From Chrysomallon squamiferum (lineage: Eukaryota; Mollusca; Gastropoda; Neomphalida; Peltospiridae): a DNA stretch of 64,000 bases. The notes beneath the pieces were generated by a model. It made no database searches, had not been told where the DNA came from, and was given only the letters and a program-made list of their open reading frames with translations. Location of the stretch: assembly GCA_012295275.1 (NCBI GenBank), contig CM022673.1:29707136-29771135 (forward strand). The letters are read 5' to 3'. Made by a program: the position numbers and the translations under genes. Positions 23,957 to 38,000 of the stretch are shown piece by piece (the first letter of the stretch is position 1; every line of letters begins with the position of its first letter).

Positions 23957-24268
23957 CATCATAATGATCAGTAATCGAGATTTTGAATAAAACGGTTTCT
24001 GATTATATATGTACGTACATGCGTTTGTGTTTGTCTATGATTGTGATAATAACTTATTTTTAAATATATACATATATATAAAATTCTTAAGATTACCCCT
24101 TTAAAAATAGTTTTAAAGGAATATAGTTTCAAAAAACAAAACAAACAAGTACAACCAGTGTTAATTAAAGTTATATTTAAGTAATTATAGTTATTTTAAT
24201 TTCACTTGCAGTGTAAAAGTACAAAATTAATAGTTTCAGTAACAAATACACCACTGTTATTTGCAGCA

Positions 24269-24570
24269 ATGCCTGGTAAAGTCTGTACTAATGTTGGGCA
24301 GGAGCCATCCATGTTCTTGCAGAGGCCATCAACTGCAAAGTCTCAAGATGTACGACACATTCTTACAAAAACTTTTAGACAGTTGTATACTCGAGATGCA
24401 ATTAGAACAGAAACAGTAAAGAATCTACAGGTCTCCAAAGGCAGCGATGATCCGTATCATGAAAGATACGTGGAATCTTTGCAAAAGGTAGAAAACATTT
24501 ACCTCATAGAATTTTCGTTGACAGTTAAGTTAGGTATTTTAAAATATCTTTTAATTTTTTAATTTTAATT

Positions 24571-24601
<31 letters not shown>

Positions 24602-25987
24602 TTTTATATTTATTTTATATATTTATTTTATTATCATAATTTTTATATTAACAAATAGAGATACTCCTTCAATCACATTAAAATCTTAAATTTAAACAGA
24701 AATACATTAAGACAATTTTAAACATTTCTTTTTTTTCATTTTTAAGCTCAAATTTTGCGAATGTAAATTAAAACATTCCTCTTTAAAGTTTAATCAAGTG
24801 AAACTAAAAGTGTTGGAGAATATTAGCTGACAGTTTTATACCAGTGAGTCATTCACAAAGTGTTTTAGTAAATGACGTTTGAAACAGAATGTTATAAGAA
24901 AGATTATGTAAGAGCCAAAATTTGTCAAAACTCAAAACTAAAATGTCTAGTGAACTATTTATTATTTGCAGTTATTTAGAAACAGGATTATCTATTGTAT
25001 TATGTCATTTTTCTTCCTTTGTTGTTAAAAATGTTTCTGGTTTTGTGTCAGATATATGAAGAATGGCAGAGACGAATGGATGAAGCAGCCATGTTGGAGA
25101 CACATATCATGCAGGCACAAGCCAGAGCCACATCAGCAGATGAGAGGGAGCTCAATCGCATTGCTCAGAGCTGTGACGCATACAAAACCTTGGGGTTGCC
25201 GCCAAGTAAATTATTAATATTTATAAAGAATGTTTTTGGTTGCAAAAGAGATGAATAGTTTTTAATGTCTATTTTTAATTTTTATGGTGAATTATTCAGA
25301 TTTGTCTAAGTAATATCCCCTTAATATATAAATATCAACAATAACAATGATAAAATTAACTATAGAAACAGATATTTAATGCAATTTGTTATCTAAATTA
25401 ATTAATACTAAAATATTTTAATATATATTGCAGGCCGCTCGCATTTCAGTGTTTGTATTGACAGTACCTTATTGAAGAAACACAATCTTCTCACACCAGA
25501 TGATTATGGAATGGCTGAACGAGTTGCTACAAACCCTCCTTCAGGTTAATTTTTTAGCTAAAGTATAAATGAATGGTACTTTTTAATTTTTAGATCATAT
25601 CTTTCTTTTTATTATTCTTGTACATCTATTCATCCACTGCAGAATTCATCATATTTTTTTTACATTAAATTAATTACGTCTGAAAAAGAACAAAAAATGT
25701 TGTGCATTATGTGCTGAAGTCAAATAATTTAAACTGTTCTTTGTCATAAAATATAATATCAAAACTGAAAAAAATTAAAAAGTAATAATTTAAATTAAAA
25801 TCAGATGTGCATATAAAACAGTCAGATGTGTGTATATGTATGTGTTTGTGTGTGTGTGTTCTTTGTTTATTATTTGATATATGCATAAATATATACATAC
25901 ATATGTCCATACATACACACACATACATACACACATACATACACACATACTCACACATATACATACATACATACATACATACATACA

Positions 25988-26022
<35 letters not shown>

Positions 26023-29000
26023 TATAGATATTACTTACTTTTAAAATCATATGAAAATATTAATATTAACTCTGTAAATCTATTCCATCCTTATAATAAG
26101 ATATTTTTCTAAAGCATCTAAACAACATACTTGTATTTTTGCCCTGAGGTGGAGTTTTGTTACTGTGATAAATTACTCTCTCTGTTACTGTTTCTTTAGC
26201 TCCAAGAATTCCCAGCTATGAACGTGAAACACTGACATCTCAACAACACTCTCTCATAAACAGTGGGATTATAGAAACACCTTTGCCAGACCTCAATGAC
26301 ATGTATAACAAAGATATGAGTTTTATAACAGATGAAGAACTGGAAACTATCCCAGAATTATACACAGAACATGTAAGTGCTGCCTCTCTGTTGTAAAACT
26401 GAAAAGAAAAACAAATAGTGAATATCATAATAAAATTTTCTTTTTTCTTTTAGCCATTTAATTTTTTTTTTATTTTTATTACATATCTATTTTTTCTTTA
26501 TTTGTTTGTTTGTTTACTTACTAATTTACATTATTAATTGATCATTCTTTGTTTTCTTTTTTCTTTTTTTCTGTACAGAAAAATGAAAATGGAGACCTGT
26601 TTTAACAATGTAAATGTTTATTGTTTGTTTATTTACCATTAATGTATTTATTTTTCTCTTTAGAAAACCAAATGGGATGCATGGAAAAAACAAATGAATG
26701 AAGAACAAAGGGAGATAGAGAGAAGAGATTTGGCTAATCTTCAAGCTAAAGTACATTATCTTCGTAATCCTCGCTGTGTGCCAAGTACAGCCAGCTTTGT
26801 GCCACAAACTTTAGTCAAACCACTGAAAAAGAAACCCAAAGAAATTGGTATACAAGACAAACAGCCAGCAATAAAGTGAGTTTGATTAGTTTATACATTC
26901 ATTAATAGTTTTTATTTGTAGAGTTTTAGTTTTATTTCTCATGTTTGTTTTGACTGAGCTTTATTAACTGATAGCAGTTATATTTTAGTCTTAATTTTTG
27001 TTTCTTATATTATTTTTTTATGTTAATTTGTTGTTGTGTTTTTGTTTTTTTTAATGTTTTTTTATTATTATTTTTTATTTTTTAGAGTTTATTCGTGAAT
27101 TAATGTTTTCTGAATTTAGGTGTTTTTTTACTTAAAGAATGTAAATATTAGTTTTCAAATTCACATTTGTTTATTTAAATTTTGTAGCATTTACGCTTTA
27201 TTTCATGAAGCATGTTTTAGAATTTAGATTTATCAATCAAATTCTTAAACAAAGAGAGAAAAAAGTAAATAATAATAATAATAACAATAGTTCAGTTGTT
27301 TTCAAGATTCTTATCAACATAGTTTATATATTTTTTTATTTATATTTGCTGTTTTCAGGCCACAAGAACCAGTTCCTATCTTCCAACCATCACCGCCAGT
27401 GATTGTCTTTACCAATTACTCTGTAGGAGAGGTTTATGAGGTTAGTTACAAAAAGTCAAACATTATTATTGTGATTTTTGGTTTGAGTATTTTCATTTGA
27501 AGCTTACATTAATTTAACAATATGCAGATTTCAAAAATCAAGAAAATTTAGTAATGTTTTTGATGTTATTAACACAGAAGTTGTTTCTATTAGATCTTTT
27601 GATTATAATTTCAAAAATCAGTTTAATACTGAATAGGCAGTTCCAGTAACAGTTACATTTTGTTAACCTAAGTAAAAAAGAAGAGAAGATATTTCTAAAA
27701 TATTTTTTCTTTGTTTATTTAGTTTCCAGTGAATACACATTTATGTTTGAATTAATTTCAAACTGACAAATCTTTTGTTTTGACAGACTATTCTAGAACT
27801 GAAGAATGTTTCATCTGTTTTGAGACAATGTAGGGTATTGCCTTTGTCAACCCCATATTTTGCTGTTGGTTTAGGTAAGTATATATATATATATAGGCCA
27901 TAAAATGAATGAATGTTTATTAGTTTAATTCATCATATATTTAAATTAAAATTTTATAAAGATACAAAATGGAAGCATATTGAAAATTATCAGTATATCA
28001 AGAGATGTAAAAATTAAAAATATAAAAATTAGTAAATAAAATGTTTCATATTTTTGTTATTATTTTTACCATTAAGTATTTATGTATGTTTTGTAGGATA
28101 TGTTTGTGTGTGTGTGTGTGTTGTGTGTGTGTGTGTGTGTGTGTGTTACAAGGTAGCAGTGCTGAAGCATCAGCTTGCTTAGATCTGGACAATGTTTTGC
28201 TATTTTGTGTGTGTGCGAGTGTGTGTGTGTTTTTGTAAGTGTTTTATTAAGTACAAGTCTAATATTTATAAGCATATATCACTGTGTGTATTTTTTAGGT
28301 CAGTTTCCAGGAGAACATGGTCTGGTGGCTCCTGGTATGAGTTGTAAATATCCTGTACGATTCGTACCTGATTCCTTGGGCAACTATGAAGACAACATTC
28401 TTATACAGACTCAGTCGTCAAAGCCACTGATTGTTACTGTGAAGGCTTGCAGAGAACCACCATCCCTAGCAAGTGCGTGTCTCAGAGAAGCTCAAGATTT
28501 CATTAAACAATGCATTCTTAAGACTTTAATAACATTTGACTGGGTTAATGGTATTTTTTCAAACAGCATTTCACTAGACAAAGATGTGGGTTTTGTGGTG
28601 ATGGCTCTAAGCAGTGTTTGGGTTATACCTTTCACAGAAATTACTTACATTTGTGTAAAGATCATGTTTATCCATAGTTTTTATAATGTGGATTATATAT
28701 GCATGTCTGTATGATTTTAATGTGTTTATTATTTTAAGTGCCACCTGTCCTTGACCTTGGTTGCTGTCTAGTGGGAGGATGTAATGTGACACAGTATGTG
28801 GTGATCAACAAGGGGGGGCCAGGAAGATTCTGTATCTTGTCCAGCAGTTCCTGGCCAGCCACAAACTTTAGAGTATGTATCTTTTACAGTTTATCAGGTT
28901 GTTTAGATCATATCTATTATAGAACTGTTTAGGAATAAAATGTTATGTAAATGATGAGATATTAAATTGTATGTGTGTATGTTACATTGTGTATGTATCT

Positions 29001-32000
29001 CAGAGTATGATGGGTATATGTGTACCTAAGATTACTCAATACTCTAGCTGACTTATTCTAAGATCATTTTTGTTGTTCCCACTATATTAAGAATCTAACA
29101 TGTTTATAAATTAAATTTTATGTTGATATTAAAACAATATCATTTCAGTCTGTAATAACAAATGGTGCTGTACATATTCAGCCATTTGATATCAAGCCCT
29201 CATCCTTTGAACTGGTAAAAGGTCAGACTGGAGTCATTGAGGTGCTTTTCAAGCCGTTTGGAGAGAAAGAATACACACAGGATCTTGTTCTTGTTTGTGA
29301 TAATTGCCAAGTCAAACATTTTTCACTGAAAGGTTGGTTTCATTACTTTTACAAATATTTTATGATATATAACGAGTTACGGTGATTATTAATTCTTTTT
29401 TTCAATTTCAATAAGTTTCATAGATTCTGTGTCTGTAAAGGTATGCTCTATATTTGAGTTTACATAACAGATTTTTTTAAATATATAATTTAGGTTATTT
29501 CTCATTCAAATCAGTGACACCATGAATTATATAAAAGCTTAAAAATTATATACTATTAAAGTTTCTGAAATAACATTTCACTCATTAAAAAATTGAATTT
29601 ATTAATCCTATTTGGGGATTAAAACCATTGGATGTTTCTATTTTGCATTTTTCTTCCATGGTATTTGTGCTGTTGTTGTAATGTTTATTTTTCCAAAAAT
29701 ATTTACTAGTTTAAAAAGAAAATAATGATAATAAAAAAATTAAATTAAATTTCCCTAAATAGGTAAGGGTGAGACTGCCAAAGTAGAACTTTCCTCGGTG
29801 GAACGTGGGCTTTCATCTCACAATATTGGAGAACTCCATGACAGAACTGCTGAGAACTTCATTAGATTTGATGAACTCAATCCTTTCACATACACAGACA
29901 GAAGCATCGTGGTCAAAAACTGCACGTAAGTATTCCAGTGTCTGTTTGTGTGTATTCAGTCATAATTTGAAAAGCAAATTTTTCCATGAGGGTTTTAATA
30001 ATTTAAATATACAGACAAGCATTCTTTCTTTATGTTTAAAAGAATTCAAAATATAATTTAAGTTTTGCAGTTTATAAATCTTATTTATGTTTTAAAAACA
30101 GTGATCTTGATTATCTGCATTATACATCAAAATTTGAAAAACAAAATAGGCAGCAATTATATATTTTACATTTCTTTTTTTGTATATAAACTCTAGAAAA
30201 TTAATTAAATAGTAACATTAAGTCCTATTTCATAAACAGAAATGTAGAGCTGCCATTTCAGTGGATGGTGTACAAACCACAGATGCAGCCACCTGATGAT
30301 CAGGGCAGAGACAGATGTGAAGATCGCATCCCAGATCTCGAAACAGTGTTCAGTGTGCATCCTCCAAACGGCATTCTTAGTCCAAATGCAAGCATGGACT
30401 TCAAAGCAACATTTGCACCTCCAGTGGTAATTGCTGTTACTTATTAATTTAAATTAGCTTCTAATGATTTTACAAAATAAAATGTTATTTTTATTTTAAT
30501 TTTTAATTTTTAATTTTTTTAAATTTTAAATTTGTTTTTTTTTAAACTCAGATTATAAATGTTTTTGTTCATTTTAAATGATTCAACTTTTTGCTCATTC
30601 CAACCAACCATTAAGCTAGCTGCATTTAATAGTTTGTGTCGTAACCTGGTTAAAAAAGGTAACAATCAGTACCTCTAGGTTCTATTCCAAACAGTTCTTT
30701 TTCCCATTCCAGCCAATGATTATTTGCATCCTTTTCTGTTCCAACCAGAGCCTGTTTATCAGAAGACATTGATATGTACAAGAAATGCTTATATGAATGC
30801 GATTTCATTATGCTGATATTAATTCATTTATTTATTTTTAATTTTAAACATTATTTTTTGCCTCTGCAGCTGGGGGAGTTCCACAATGTCATTCACATGA
30901 TGTTACAGAATATTCCTCACATCCGAGAGAGCATCAGCTCCACAAAGTCAGACGGTCAATATTCAGTGACCTCAGAGCGAAGGTCATCTCTGGGCTCGGA
31001 AAGTCGGTCATCCCATCTGTCTGAGCGCCGCTCATCTCTTGTTTCTGAACGTCGACCTTCACTTTCATCAGACGAAGATGGAAGCTCAGAAATGATTTCA
31101 ACAAATGATGGTTAGTAAATTCTGTTTAATGATTTTTAACAGGTAGTTTTTTGTGTCAGTAAATTGAAAAATACAGAATGCAAAACAAAGCAAAACATAA
31201 ATAATAAGAGTTTTTTTTTTTATTAATGTTTCATCTATCTAAATATCTATCTTTTTTTGTAATAAGTGACATTTAATTCATTATATTGAAATCTACTTTA
31301 CTTTCATTCCTTTTTTTAAATTTAATTTTATAAAAATATTTCAACAGTTAACTGTTTTTTTATTTATATTTTATAGTTGTACAATACAGAGATGTGACAG
31401 GTCTTGAAATTGAAGTGAAAGGTACTGCAGTTCCTCCAAATATCATTCTGCATCCATATGCCATCTATGTGCCAGGAACAAACCTTGTGGGCACCACCAT
31501 AAAGAAACTGTTTACTGTAAGAACTTGTTTTTCTCAAGCTTTCTGATTCAATTACAAAAACATTAAAAAAATGTTTTACATTGGGATTATTATGTTACAG
31601 ATATTGTCTTTTGAGTTTTAAAAACAATCTAGTTGTGTCAAAAACCCATTCAAAACCCATTTAAAAAGATGATATTAAAATGAGATACCTGATTTATTTA
31701 TTCTTTGTGCAGTAAAAATGAGATTTCAGTCACTGCAAGTTGAATGATATTTTCCAGATGGCCAATCACAGTTTCTCGGTGATAACCTTCCAGTGGGAAC
31801 CTCACAACGAAAGACACATCATTGAAGTTGAACCTCCAAGTGGAGAACTTGGTAACATATTTAATATTATAAAGTTATTTTTGTCATTCATAATATTAGT
31901 ATTAAAACAGATAGTTTACATAGGATTTAGTAACATAAGTAATATTATTCTTTTACTTACAATTTTCCACTTTGTTTTAAAATATTATTATTACAAAAGT

Positions 32001-35000
32001 CAACTTACTCATTCTATTTTCCTTCATATTTTTGAATTTGATTAAATGACAACATATTTTGAGGATTTACATACATTTTGTCTGTCTGCCATTCTGTCTG
32101 GCTGTCTGTCATTATAATATTCTTGACTATCAAGCTTATCTTTTTTTCTCAGAGTTTATCTCTTAATAAATCTTTCTGTATCTGTCTGTCACTCAGTCTG
32201 TTTCTCTGTTTTATTTTACTTACTCATTTACTTAACAACTTACCTACTTATTTATTTTCTTAATTACTTACTTGCCTTTCTCACTTTTTTATTTACTAAC
32301 CTATTAACTTACTTAGCTATATAATTCTCTTTTAATTTATTTTCTTGTTTATTTATGTGTTTAGATCCTGGAATGGCTCTGGATTTGGAACTGGGCATGA
32401 CTGGTGTTGAACCAGGAAAGATCAGCACAACTCTGTATTGTCACATAATGAATATGAATGAACCTCTGGCACTCCATGTTGAGTTTGAAGTTAAGGTAAC
32501 AATTCACTCTATCAAGAAAATTAATATGAATTTACTAACTTTCATCTTGAAAAAGAAAAGAAACATGAAAAAACAAACTGTTCATTGTGCTGAATTTGCA
32601 ACAACAATAATAATAATAAAAAGATAAAAATAGAGAGGTAATAAAAGAAAAAGCTCTGGTTTTTGGATGTGTGATCTTTTTTTTTTTATTGACAGGGTCC
32701 GGAGATAAGTATTGTGGAACCAGACATAAATTTTGGTTTAGTCCGGTTGGGCCAAACTGTGACAAAAGAGATTACTTTGATTAACCAGTCCCAAGTAATA
32801 TCCACATGGAACATCTCAAACTGCCCAGTACACATTGAAGATTTAACTGAAGATCCATTGGTAAGGGAAAAATAAAAACAAAAGCTTGTTGATAATTCTG
32901 TAAGATGTGTTATAAAGTAAAACAGAAAGAAAAGAAAATATTTAAATTTTATAGAATATAGAAAAACATGTCTGAGCTGCTGTAGTTTGTATTAATTCTT
33001 TGTGTTTTCCTATTCCAACCTACAATAAATTGAAAATACTAATTTGTGTATGTTTTAATTAAATATAGTTTTGACATTCTGGTATATAAAATAACTCACA
33101 AGACTGTTTTCTATGCAAAGGCTGTCAGTGAGTTTAACTTCAGTCCAAGCTTTGGAGAACTAAAACCACTGGAAAGGAAAGTTGTCATTATTTCATTCCA
33201 CCCTCATTCCTCAAAGAGTGTCAAGAGAATATTTGAAATTCATGCTGAGAAAGGAAACAAATGGTAATCAGTTTAAAAGTTTGTAGTTTAAAAAAAAACG
33301 TGATGTTTAGTTTACAGTGTCACAATCTTCTCCACATCCTCCTTTCTCTGACTGTTCACTTCCTCTTCAGTTTATCTTCTTTTTAAAACCTTTTTCAGTG
33401 ATCATTTCTTTTTCTTCATCAAACTATTCCATTTTTGTTATTAATCCTATTCTTCTTTCATCATCATCATTTTGTATTTTTCTTAATTTATTCTCTTCCT
33501 TTTCATATTAAGTTCTTAGTCCTCATTTGTTTTTTCACTTCATCATCTACATTTGGGTTTCAGTTAGTTCTCTGTACTTTTACCTTTATTTCATCTTCAT
33601 TCGTTATCTAGTTTTGTTAGCATACTTGTTCAGATAATATATAATTATTGCATTTGTGAGTTTGAGCAAACTATTTATCAGTCTGTCAGTGTAGATTATA
33701 ATCATTTCAAAGACACAATCTTAACACTATAACAGAATTTAGATAAGTGGATATCATGTTAATAATTTTTTTTTTTTTAATTCTCATATTTTTAAATACA
33801 AAAATAATAGATAATTTTAATTTATTATTCTGTATTTGTGAAGCTGTATTGACTGCTATGCTGAAGTCCAGTCGCCCACTGTCTGCCTCATGGAGTGTAC
33901 ACTGAATCCAATAGACGTGTATGTTGGTGTTCCACACAGTGTTGATGTCGTCCTGTACAACCAGGGCTTGCTTCCAACACAGTTTCAGTGGGGAAAGGTG
34001 AGACAAGAATAACATTTTGAAATCACTAATAAGAAAATATACAAATACTTCATATTATCTTTTTTAAAGCAGTCCCTTTATTTTAACTAAATCTTTCTTA
34101 AACAGATTCTCAAGATTAATAATGTTTAGGAGAAAAATATACATTTTCTGTTTTTCAGTTGTAACAAAGCAAGAAAAAGTTCCACTTTCACTGCAAGAGA
34201 TTTCTTTAAATTTCCTTTTCAGTGTCTTGCATAAGTGGTTTCTTTTTATTGTGCTTTTATATTTGAAAAAGTTGTAAAGGTATTTCTGACTGTGCCAGAC
34301 ATGATGTGGAGTGAGTTACATGTTCTTTCATGTGATAAATTGTCTTCTTTCAGTTTTATGTTCATAATTTCCAGCTAACTTTTAAAAGTATATTATATCA
34401 AAATGTTTTGATAATTTGAATTTAAATTTTTTTTAAAGTTTCACTTTAACAGTATCTCATACACTACATATATTTGGCTATATAATTGTAAATTAAAAAT
34501 ATGATGAATGCTTCATTAAATAAAACTTTCAATCTTGTAATTACGTTCATCTGGCATTGTAGGCTGAAGGCATCCATGCAGTTGATTGTTCAATTAAAAT
34601 GGACCAGGAATATGGACTGCTTGGACCAAGAGAGAAAAAAGTCATTAAACTGACTTTTTGTGCAACAAGAGAAGTAAAAACAAATTGTTAAAATCTTTTT
34701 AATAATTTTTTTTTAAATTATTTAATTTGTTTAATTGTGTACTTACAACCATTAATGTATTTGTAACACCAAACTTTTAAAAATGTTCATTTTTCTTTAA
34801 TATTTTATAATTTCTTTTTTTTTTCTTTTTTTACTTTCTACATTTTCTGATTCCATCCAATAATAATAATAGTTCTTTGATGTATTTTGACAACAATTAT
34901 TAGTTTGTTATTTAGTTTGATAGCCAAGATATATTTATAATTAATATTTTCCTGGTGTTCTTCCTTCCATCTAAAATATTTAATGTGATATTTTTGATGC

Positions 35001-38000
35001 AGAATTCAAAATTTTGTTGTTCTATCTTAATATAATTTGTTCAGTAATCTGTAGTGATAGATAAAGTTTATATATTTAAATGGAAATAATTCCAAATACT
35101 GTTTTGTGTATTAATTGTTAATAAATCTGTAATATTTAAGTAAAATTATTTGATTCTATCATGTCTATAAATACTGATTCCAGAGACTCATCTAGGGTAC
35201 TAGCACTTTAATTTCCTGTATAAATGAAAACAGAAATTTAAAAATTAAAATATATGATTCTGTAATTTCTGAAAGTAGTACATTTTTTAAACTCCTACCA
35301 GTTAAGATAATTAAATTCAAACTGATTGAGATGTATGCATGTGTCTAGATTTGTTTCTATGTTTCTCAGGGTCATTTCTCAGAAGTGCAGATGCCTTGTA
35401 CAATTGAAGGAATGCACTACCCACTGTTTTTGAGTCTGTCGTGTTATGTTAAGGGTCTGTCAGTCTCTCTGAAGGTTTCAGTTGATGGCACTGAAGACTG
35501 GTAAGCAGGAGTGAATATTTTCTGATTTATATGGCTTTTCAATCAGCTTGTTGTTATAATGTGCTTCCATTTTTATAGTTTGCAATACATTTTTGCTTTG
35601 TATTCATAATTTTGTACTAAACTGTCTTGTAAAATATTTCTTTGTAAATTTACTGCATTTCTATTTGTAATGATATAATTTCTGTATCCATATTTTGAAA
35701 TTATTTTTTTTAACTATTTTGTTATTTTTAAGTTCATATATGGGCAACATGTTGGTTTTTTTAAAATATTACTTTATTATTTGTTGTTTAAATCTGGTTC
35801 AACACATTTTATTTTTTGGCCATCTGATATTTAAATAATTTATTTTTGTAAAATAATAATTTAAAAAATAACTTGAGCAGTGTTTTTTCTTGTTTTTCTT
35901 TTTTTGTTTTGTAATATATTTTTTTTAATTTTTAGTTTAAATAAAAACATTCTTCTTATTATCCTTTATAGTGATGACTTGCATGTTGATTTTGGCAATA
36001 ATGTTCCTTTGGGTTCAACCCCAAAGAGGTTCATCCATATCAAGAATCAGTCAGCCATTTTGGCTCCCTTCACCATAGAAATGGAATATTTCACAGCAAG
36101 ACTGCCAACACCTCCAGAACAACAAAAAACTGATAATAGCCCAAGGTCAGAAGAAACTAAGTATGAATAAAAATCTATAATAGTAATAACAACAACAAAA
36201 ATAAGGTATAATAATAAAATAATTATGAAAACAATATTAAATATGATTAGGATTAGGATGAAAAATAAGTCTATGGAATCCATCATATGTACACATTATT
36301 ACATACATTAGCACCCAGATAAAATTATTTAAATTTGCTTAGTTTTACAGGCATATTTAATTTATTGAAAAATAATCCTTATAAAAATACATATTTATTC
36401 TGTTTGTTTTTCTTTAGTAGAAAAAGAATTCTTGATCGTACTCCAAATATAGCTGATCCTCAAAGCAAAACTTCCAGTAGAGCCCAGGCAGGTATGTGTG
36501 AGGGAGAAGAGATAAATCAATTTTATATATACAATTAACAGAGTGTATCATGAAAATAATTTATACCAAATCTGCTTTAAAATACAAGGACAGAATTACG
36601 AAAATTTATTATTTTAAAAATGAAATATAAAATACTTTTGTCTTGTATTAGAAATATCAGATAAAATTTGTACTTTCTGTGTCTAGTAAGAAATAAGTTG
36701 TGCAGTAGCATTAGAAATTTAGATTTTTATACTGTTTTCTTATATATTATATTGCCTTTAAATCATAAATGCATAATTTGTACCTGGAGTATTTTATTTA
36801 TTACAGATATAAATTACATTTTCAAACCTTTTTTTTTTTTAAATAATAAAAAATTCAGATGTTATTTTTCTCCTTTAATTACATTTTTACAATAGATCTT
36901 CAAAAGGCCATGCTGATACAAGGGCGTGGAGCAGCTTTTCTCACCACACCCCCTTCTGGCTACCTGGAACCATTTACAGAACAAGTGATTGAAGTTACAG
37001 CTTTCTCTGACATGTGGGGGGAATACAGAGACAATGCGGTTATTAAGGTAATTTTCATGCTTTTTCTAATAATAAAAATACACAGTGTTATTATTAATAT
37101 AATATTCGTGTCTTTTGCAGTGATAAAAATACACAATGTTATATTATTAAAGTAATATTAGCATTTGTTCTAGGATGAAAATACACAATGTTGTTATCAA
37201 TATGACAGTCACACTGTTCATGCTGGTGAAAATACACAATTCTATTACCAATGTAATGTTTACCTTTCACTAACGTTGAAAAAAGGAGGAAAAGACACAA
37301 TGTTATTACCAAAAAAATATTGACACCTTTGTTTTGTGACGAAAATATGCAAAGTTATTACCAAGTAATAATTAAACTTGTTCTAGTTTTATAAAGATGA
37401 CATATTTTATGTCAGTATCAACATAATTTTCATAATCTGTTCTTGTGAAAGTATTAGAAATTTTATTTAATTTTTCAAGAATAAACAGAGAAAGAAGTTT
37501 TCTCGTTTTTATCTAGGTACATTCAGAGACATAATATTTTATATCATTTTCAGGTGGGGCATTTGGATGAGATATCAGTGCCTGTATCAATGGCTGTATT
37601 TGGGTGTCCACTGAAATTCCAGATGTTTGCTGCCAAACCTGAACTACAGCCAATAGTTCGGTTAGTAAACCTAACATTCTGAAAGTTACTGTATTTGTCA
37701 GTCTCTGGTTCCAGTGACTTGAACAGGTTAAACATCAGGTCAGTAATGATGACACCACTGATGATCAAATGTTAATGAAAGTACTGAGATGCTAATAGGT
37801 CAAAGCTGTCTATGATGTTATGGAGCATATTTTACAAATGTCGTAATATTTAACTTAAGATAAGTATTCATGTAAAAAAAATGTTCATACCTGAACATAT
37901 GAACAAAAACACTGAAATGCACACATACAAACTTATATGTATACAAATTCATAAAATATTCCAGTACATAAAATTACATTTTGATATGTTGGGTTTTGAA

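Larger units (their letters stand above)
21874..24268. other. Divergent intergenic region, F-box gene / DLEC1
   Basis: Separates the start codons of two head-to-head genes. It contains possible noncoding leader exons of the F-box gene (minus strand), a 22-nt A run at 22651-22672, a (TTTA)n tract at 23070-23105, an 11-bp inverted repeat at 23926-23956 and the probable acceptor of the DLEC1 leader (24201-24211). No confident protein-coding exon. Confidence 0.5.

Noticed and set aside
24206-24268. ATG at 24206 as the DLEC1 start
   Set aside because: It lies before a good acceptor (CTTGCAG at 24205-24211), so it is probably intronic or leader; 24269 is the first ATG within the exon.
25707-26112. 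Overlapping 86-101-codon frames with Tyr/Val/Cys or His/Ile/Thr repeats
   Set aside because: They come from the ACAT/AC microsatellite in DLEC1 intron 3.
18304-30630. Similarity between CCAACCACAAGCTAGCTG (about 18307) and CCAACCATTAAGCTAGCTG (about 30600)
   Set aside because: Only about 20 bases match with a gap; this is too short to call a dispersed repeat.
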